Part shown: one piece after another, positions 59,392 to 64,000 of the stretch
Position numbering within the stretch: position 1 is the first letter of the stretch
Layout of the letters: each line of letters begins with the position of its first letter
Source of the DNA: Qingrenia yutianensis
Lineage (GTDB): Bacteria > Bacillota > Clostridia > UMGS1810
Assembly: GCF_014385105.1 (NCBI RefSeq)
Contig: NZ_JACRTE010000005.1
Location: 62,001 to 126,000, forward strand
Direction: 5' to 3'
Length of the DNA stretch: 64,000 bases
Notes under the pieces: generated by a model
Seen by the model: the letters and a program-made list of their open reading frames with translations, nothing else
What the model was told of the DNA's origin: nothing
Databases searched by the model: none
Made by a program: the position numbers and the translations under genes

Positions 59392-60891
59392 CTAAATTTT
59401 AAAATTTCCCTTTTTCCAGTTTATGTATACGTCAACGTCCGCGCCGATTTTGCAAATTACGGGTTTTTCGTCCTCACTTTTGCGCGCCTCGCAAATAAGG
59501 CTCACGGTTTCGCCGTTTTTCAAAGGATAATTTTCTATTCCGTGACGGCAGGTGAGGTTTACGTCCCACACAATTTTGTTCTCGCTGATATTGCCCTTTA
59601 TGCCGAGGACGTATTCAATGAGTACCGCAACGGGCGCAAGTCCCGTCCAGCCGACAAAATCACCGCGCGCGGACGAGTTTTTGCCGAAGATGTCGGGCGC
59701 GTAGTTTTCCCACACCGTACCCGTTTCTTCAAAGCATTTTACAACGTTTTCAACGTGATTTAAGCCTATTTCGTGCGCAAGACGCGTCTTTTTGCAGTTT
59801 TCAAGCCCTTTTAAAATCATATACGTTGCGGGCGCCCACACCGCACCGCACCAGTATCCGCCCGTCGGAACAAAATTTTCGTCCGACGCGGAAAGTGACG
59901 GCACGCGGTGGGTTCGGTTAAATTCGTTTTCGTTTTCAAGGTGCGATACAAACCTGTCCAGCCGTTCGCCCGGCACAGAACCCGAAATAAGTCCCCAGTA
60001 TGACGCAACGCTCATAACGCCGTTAAGACGTCCGTCACGCCATTTGTCGTAATAAAACGCGGTTTTTTCGTCCCAAAGTTCGGTATTTATGATGTTTTCA
60101 AGATTTTTTATTTCGTTTTTCAAAAATTCAGTTTCATCACTTCTTTTAAGCACCTTTGCCATTTTTATGAGGCATTTTGCGCTTAAAACCTGCTGAAAAC
60201 AGGTGTCAATCCACACCTGATGCCCGTGCGAAAAGCTTACGTCATAGCCTTTCATAAGGCGCGGAGTGTTGTCCATTCCGCACCCCCAGCCCGACGACCA
60301 ATAACTGCCGTCGCGCCAGGTGCGGTTTTCCATATACCACTTATGATAAGCCATAAGCGGGTCGAACACGCTTGCAAGACGCTTTTCATCACCCGTCGAT
60401 ATGTAGTAATCCCACTCGCACCAACCCATTATATCGGGACCCGTGCTTATGGGGTCGTGGCGCGCAAAGTAGTCACCGCCGTCACTTTCGCGTATTTCAC
60501 GGCAGATAAAGCCGTCGCGGTGCTGTTTTGCATAAAAATTGTCCAGCGTTTTCTGGAAATCAAACGCGCGCCGTCCGTATTTTGCAAACATCAGAATAAA
60601 CGACGTATCCCACATAAAAATCGCACCGTTGAATGCCGCGTCGATAAAATTTGTCACAAATCCGCTGTTTTCAAACGGTTTTTTAAGGTTTGCAAACGCA
60701 AGTTTCCACACCTTGTTATAGCAGTCGAGCGTACTTTCATATCCGTCCATTATCGGCACGGGAAGAAGATTTTTAATTTTTTCGTATTCGGGCAAATCTT
60801 CGTTTTCCGCATTTTTGCCGATAAAAGTGTTATTTTTCACATACGGCTCATCGATATAAAAGCTTGATTCGTTTACCTGATATGTTCTCAT
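59392..60891 (-). CDS. GH63/MGH1-like (alpha/alpha)6 glycosidase
   Basis: A 499-residue cytoplasmic glycosidase without signal peptide. The toroid motifs NGAIFMWDTSFILMFAKYG (about residues 88-106, with the general acid Asp of the GH63/GH37-like clan), KQHRDGFICREI, GWCEWDYYISTG and GYWCGAVWAPATYMILKGL (about 345-363) resemble mannosylglycerate-hydrolase, GH63 and trehalase-like proteins. The C-terminal part is a small beta domain. The sugar it cleaves is uncertain; alpha-glucosides or alpha-mannosides are likely. The ribosome site AAGGAG is 6 nt before ATG 60891. It lies 14 bp behind the GH3 gene. Confidence 0.82.
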   Translation of the reverse strand: MRTYQVNESSFYIDEPYVKNNTFIGKNAENEDLPEYEKIKNLLPVPIMDGYESTLDCYNKVWKLAFANLKKPFENSGFVTNFIDAAFNGAIFMWDTSFILMFAKYGRRAFDFQKTLDNFYAKQHRDGFICREIRESDGGDYFARHDPISTGPDIMGWCEWDYYISTGDEKRLASVFDPLMAYHKWYMENRTWRDGSYWSSGWGCGMDNTPRLMKGYDVSFSHGHQVWIDTCFQQVLSAKCLIKMAKVLKRSDETEFLKNEIKNLENIINTELWDEKTAFYYDKWRDGRLNGVMSVASYWGLISGSVPGERLDRFVSHLENENEFNRTHRVPSLSASDENFVPTGGYWCGAVWAPATYMILKGLENCKKTRLAHEIGLNHVENVVKCFEETGTVWENYAPDIFGKNSSARGDFVGWTGLAPVAVLIEYVLGIKGNISENKIVWDVNLTCRHGIENYPLKNGETVSLICEARKSEDEKPVICKIGADVDVYINWKKGNFKI

Positions 60892-60905
60892 TTATTTCTC
60901 CTTTT

Positions 60906-62459
60906 TTAAACTTCAACCGGCGAGAACGACGAAAATTCCGTTTCGCCCGTTGCCGCCGAAACAAACGCTTTCACGCTCGGCGAAAGCATTGAATATGCGT
61001 TTACAAATGTTTTTGCGCGTTCAAAATACTGATTCATAAAATACGGCGAGCCGAACGACACAACCGCCGTTTTGTCAACTGCGGTTTGCAGTGATATTGC
61101 AACCTTTTGCGCCTCGGTTGAGTGGAAATCCAAAAATCCGATCGGTCGGAACGGGCGCGAGAAGAGTGCGTACAAAATAAGGTCGTAACCGTCTGTTTCT
61201 GTCTTTTTTATGCCGTCCTTTAGATACTGCACGTCAAAGCCTTTTTCGCCGAGAAGGTCGGCAAGGAGCTTTCCTTCATCAAATGCGGGAATGTGATGCG
61301 TAATCGGAATTACCGCAATTTTTTTGTATTTTTCGGTTGTAAGCGGAAAAATATCCGCGTCGTCACGCATTAAAGTAACCGACTTTTCCGCAACGTTTTT
61401 CTGCGTGTTTTTGACAAATTCTCTGTCTTTTTCGCTTAAAGTTATTGCGTGATTGTCCTTTTTGAAAAGTCCCATTTTCTCTTTCATAGAAAGAATTCTC
61501 GTCACCGCGTCGTCAAGGCGCGACATCGGAATATATCCGTTTTCGATTGCCTCGGTCATATTTTTAACATAGTTTTCCGACGGCCAGAGCATCATATCAC
61601 AGCCTGCCTTAAAGCTTTCAATCTGCGAAATATCCATAGTTTTGTACCAGCCGTTAAAACCGCCCATTCCGAGCGCGTCGGTAACAACAACGCCGTCAAA
61701 GCCCATTTCCTTTTTGAGAAGATTTTCGATAAGTTCGTGTGAAAGCGTTGCGGGAAGTTTCATTCCGTTGTCAAAAATTTCTTTCTGATACGACGGGAGC
61801 GTGATGTGTCCGCTCATAACAGAGTAAACTCCCGATTTTATAACCTCCTCAAACACTTTGCCCGACTTTTTCTTCCATTCGTCAAACGAAAGCGTGTTAT
61901 TGGTCGTGACAATATGCTGGTCGCGGTAGTCGAGTCCGTCGCCGGGGAAATGCTTTGCGCACGCGGCAAGACCGTTGTCCTGCATACCTTTTATCACTTG
62001 GGGCAAAAGCTTGATTGCCAAGTTCACGTCGTCGGTAAGTCCGCGCACGTTAACGAGCGGATTTCTCTTGTTTATGTTTAAATCGCATACGGGCGAAAAC
62101 GACCAGTTTGCGCCGACGCTCCTTGCCTCAAGCGCGGTCGCTTTGCCGTAGTTGTATGCAAGTTTTTCACTGTCTGCTGCACCGAGGCTCATAAGATACG
62201 GAAGCGGTGTAAGACCTTTTAACATACTTCCGCATCCGTTTTCAAAATCCGACGTGATAAGTATGGGAATATCCGCGTTGTCGATATACTCGGCGAGTGT
62301 TTTCCGCGCCGCGTCAAGTCCCATTTCGTCCGCCTCGGTGATTATCTCACCGAAAAAGAATGCCGCGCCGATTTTGTCCGATACAAAATTGTCTTTGTCA
62401 ACCTTGATTACAACCGTTTGAAGTATTTTTTCCAAAAGTGTCATATCGCTGATTTTCAT
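60906..62459 (-). CDS. GH3 glycosidase, NagZ-like
   Basis: A 517-residue cytoplasmic GH3 enzyme. KHFPGDGLDYRDQH (about residues 166-179) is the NagZ-subfamily loop with the Asp-His catalytic dyad, and VVTDALGMGGF (about 255-265) holds the nucleophile Asp. A second, Rossmann-like domain (about 370-517) follows. The subfamily cleaves beta-linked N-acetylhexosamine, so the substrate may contain HexNAc; cell-wall recycling is an alternative. ATG 62459 follows AGGA by 5 nt. It overlaps no neighbour and starts 7 bp after the stop of the upstream gene. Confidence 0.9.
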   Translation of the reverse strand: MKISDMTLLEKILQTVVIKVDKDNFVSDKIGAAFFFGEIITEADEMGLDAARKTLAEYIDNADIPILITSDFENGCGSMLKGLTPLPYLMSLGAADSEKLAYNYGKATALEARSVGANWSFSPVCDLNINKRNPLVNVRGLTDDVNLAIKLLPQVIKGMQDNGLAACAKHFPGDGLDYRDQHIVTTNNTLSFDEWKKKSGKVFEEVIKSGVYSVMSGHITLPSYQKEIFDNGMKLPATLSHELIENLLKKEMGFDGVVVTDALGMGGFNGWYKTMDISQIESFKAGCDMMLWPSENYVKNMTEAIENGYIPMSRLDDAVTRILSMKEKMGLFKKDNHAITLSEKDREFVKNTQKNVAEKSVTLMRDDADIFPLTTEKYKKIAVIPITHHIPAFDEGKLLADLLGEKGFDVQYLKDGIKKTETDGYDLILYALFSRPFRPIGFLDFHSTEAQKVAISLQTAVDKTAVVSFGSPYFMNQYFERAKTFVNAYSMLSPSVKAFVSAATGETEFSSFSPVEV

Positions 62460-62466
62460 TTTTATC

Positions 62467-64000
62467 CTACCCTTCGATTTTGACAAACAACGGTGTGTAT
62501 TCTTCAAGCGTGATGCCGTCAAGATACTCATTTTCGCGCAAATCATAGAATTTTTCTATCTTTTTGCCGTCAACGGTAATTTCAACATCTTTCGCGTCAC
62601 CCCAAACGTATCGGCACATATTGAGCAAATATCCGCCGTCGTACGGCACGCAAATCCACTCTGTCCTGTCGATATTCTCTCCCGTCGCTTTGTCGGTAAT
62701 TTTAACGTTTGTAAGGTTCATACTGCCGATAACCTCGGATATTGTTTCGGGAAGATTAACCGCCGTTGTTATGTCTTTTTTTGAATTTACATCAGTTTTT
62801 ATTATAACGGCATTTTTGTAAATATTCAGCACCGCATCTTTATCTCTTTCGGCGTTAAGCTCATTTTTATAAAGGCTGTCCTCGCCTATTATAACAAGCT
62901 TTCCGCCTCGGTTTACAAATTTTTCGATTGCCGAGAATGTTTCGTCGGTGACGTTTGTGCACTCGGGAATTATAAGCAAATTGTAATTATCAAGCTTTTC
63001 AAGCTGGCTTTCAACCAGCAAAAGCGGTTTCAAACCGTTAAACAGCACGTTTGAATATGCAGAAAGCAGACTGCTCTGGAAAGACGGCTTAAAGCTGTAT
63101 GAATTTTCGGAATACAGTATTTCCGCACTGCGCTTTGCGTTTTGCACCGCGGTGATTTCATACGATAAACGGTTAAAATCCAAAAACGCTTTAACGTGTC
63201 CCGACAAAAGGTCTGCACGCACCGCAAGGTTTGTGTTCATCCAGGTTGTGCCGGTAAGATACTGCTCCTCTCTTTCGAGCACCCACAAAATGCTCTCGGC
63301 CCTGTTGTGCATTACGCCCTGCCAAGCGTCCGCCATTGCGTGTTTATACATTTTAGGCGATTTGTCAATGGTTTTGCTGTCCATCTGAAAATGATCCTCG
63401 GTGTTTACAACAGGCGCGTCTTTTATTGACGACTGCAAATCATACCATTCAAGCTTTGCCAAAAGCGACTGCTTCTGATGATTGTATGCGGTGTTCGCGT
63501 CGTTGCCGTTGTAGTCGAAATACGGCGCAAGTTTTTCGTAGTTTTCGCCCTTTGTAAGCGCCGACCTGCCGTAATCGAGCGTTATGGGCAAAAGCTTTGC
63601 GTGCGTCGGCATATCGGGGTTAAATTCCTTTACATATCCGCACAGCGTGCCGAGATAGTCTGCCAAAACGTCGGCATTAAACTCCATAACGTTTTTGTAA
63701 AGCACCGTAAATTCGCTCTGCGATTTCATATCCACATCTTCAAATTTTTCGTAATCCGTTCCGCATATGCGGTTGAGATTTTCAATATCGCCGTAGATGT
63801 TTTTGATATACTCATACCACATCGGCTTGTAATACTGCGTATTGTAGGCATATGTATACGGCTCGTTCGCAACGCACACGCTGTCCACAACATTGCTTTT
63901 GTTGACAATGTTCATTGTTGCGGCAACATATTCGTGAAGTATCTTTTTAACCTCGGGGTGCGCGGTGTTAAACTTCAAATACTCGCCGTAAAGCGCGTTT
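62467..64000 (-). CDS. GH42-like beta-glycosidase (5' end outside window)
   Basis: A partial gene with 510 codons visible and the frame open to the window edge; a TTG at 63978 is internal, not a convincing start. CVANEPYTYAYN (about 60 residues into the visible part) carries the Asn-Glu acid/base signature of clan GH-A. NTEDHFQM is a candidate nucleophile region. The later LLIIPECTNVTDETFSAIEK and GGKLVIIGED resemble the GH42 trimerisation domain, followed by a beta domain. GH42 beta-galactosidase or a related GH-A family is likely, but the missing N-terminus prevents a firm call. It is probably the upstream gene of the GH42-like, GH3, GH63-like and AraC operon. Confidence 0.75.
   Translation of the reverse strand, partial: NALYGEYLKFNTAHPEVKKILHEYVAATMNIVNKSNVVDSVCVANEPYTYAYNTQYYKPMWYEYIKNIYGDIENLNRICGTDYEKFEDVDMKSQSEFTVLYKNVMEFNADVLADYLGTLCGYVKEFNPDMPTHAKLLPITLDYGRSALTKGENYEKLAPYFDYNGNDANTAYNHQKQSLLAKLEWYDLQSSIKDAPVVNTEDHFQMDSKTIDKSPKMYKHAMADAWQGVMHNRAESILWVLEREEQYLTGTTWMNTNLAVRADLLSGHVKAFLDFNRLSYEITAVQNAKRSAEILYSENSYSFKPSFQSSLLSAYSNVLFNGLKPLLLVESQLEKLDNYNLLIIPECTNVTDETFSAIEKFVNRGGKLVIIGEDSLYKNELNAERDKDAVLNIYKNAVIIKTDVNSKKDITTAVNLPETISEVIGSMNLTNVKITDKATGENIDRTEWICVPYDGGYLLNMCRYVWGDAKDVEITVDGKKIEKFYDLRENEYLDGITLEEYTPLFVKIEG

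Overview
The window looks like chromosome from a low-to-moderate GC Gram-positive anaerobe of the class Clostridia. The reasons are near-consensus sigma-A promoters with 17-bp spacers, strong AGGAGG ribosome binding sites, GTG and TTG starts, the Pta-AckA acetate route, SLH-domain surface proteins, a YesL-type membrane protein, and Lpl/Ytc-type sugar transporters without their own ATPase. The style resembles gut polysaccharide specialists such as Monoglobus-like or Oscillospirales lineages, but that placement is inference.

Region 1 (1-2222) is the end of an integrated element. It holds a partial unknown gene, a divergent excisionase-integrase pair and tRNA-Ser(CGA). The integrase reads into the 3' end of the tRNA, as is usual for elements inserted in tRNA genes. 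Two divergent promoters lie here; the xis-int promoter is flanked by a perfect 12-bp inverted repeat.

Region 2 (2390-17817) is a core housekeeping block, almost all on the minus strand: typA-ung-mrp; pgi; HAD phosphatase-DUF512-der-plsY-gpsA; DUF177-rpmF; pta-ackA; and yesL-DUF188. One unrecognised plus-strand gene (17065-17817) follows. Several of these units have a recognisable promoter and terminator.

Region 3 (17889-19950) has a lone citrate synthase, tRNA-Leu(GAG), two hairpins behind the tRNA, and the promoter of the next gene.

Region 4 (19951-64000) is a very large carbohydrate-utilisation region. It opens with a cytoplasmic GH38 alpha-mannosidase convergent with a six-hairpin glycosidase. 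The centrepiece is a probable operon of about 17 kb on the minus strand (46812 down to 29678): solute-binding lipoprotein, two permeases, SLH protein, GH105 unsaturated-uronyl hydrolase, second SLH protein, a 1491-residue heparinase II/III-like lyase with a discoidin domain, and two secreted jelly-roll/Ig proteins. A membrane-spanning AraC regulator and a secreted GDSL esterase follow. Upstream are a GH4 glycosidase and a divergent cupin-AraC regulator. A 2624-residue secreted protein with MBG/YDG and Ig-like repeats sits alone on the plus strand. A second glycosidase operon (GH42-like, NagZ-type GH3, six-hairpin glycosidase, second membrane AraC) runs to the window edge.

Together, region 4 suggests extracellular cleavage of an acidic, probably acetylated polysaccharide by a lyase, import of unsaturated oligosaccharides, and cytoplasmic trimming by GH105, GH4, GH3, GH38 and others. 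The substrate is not known. Pectic rhamnogalacturonan-like material and hexosamine-containing glycosaminoglycan-like material are the leading alternatives.
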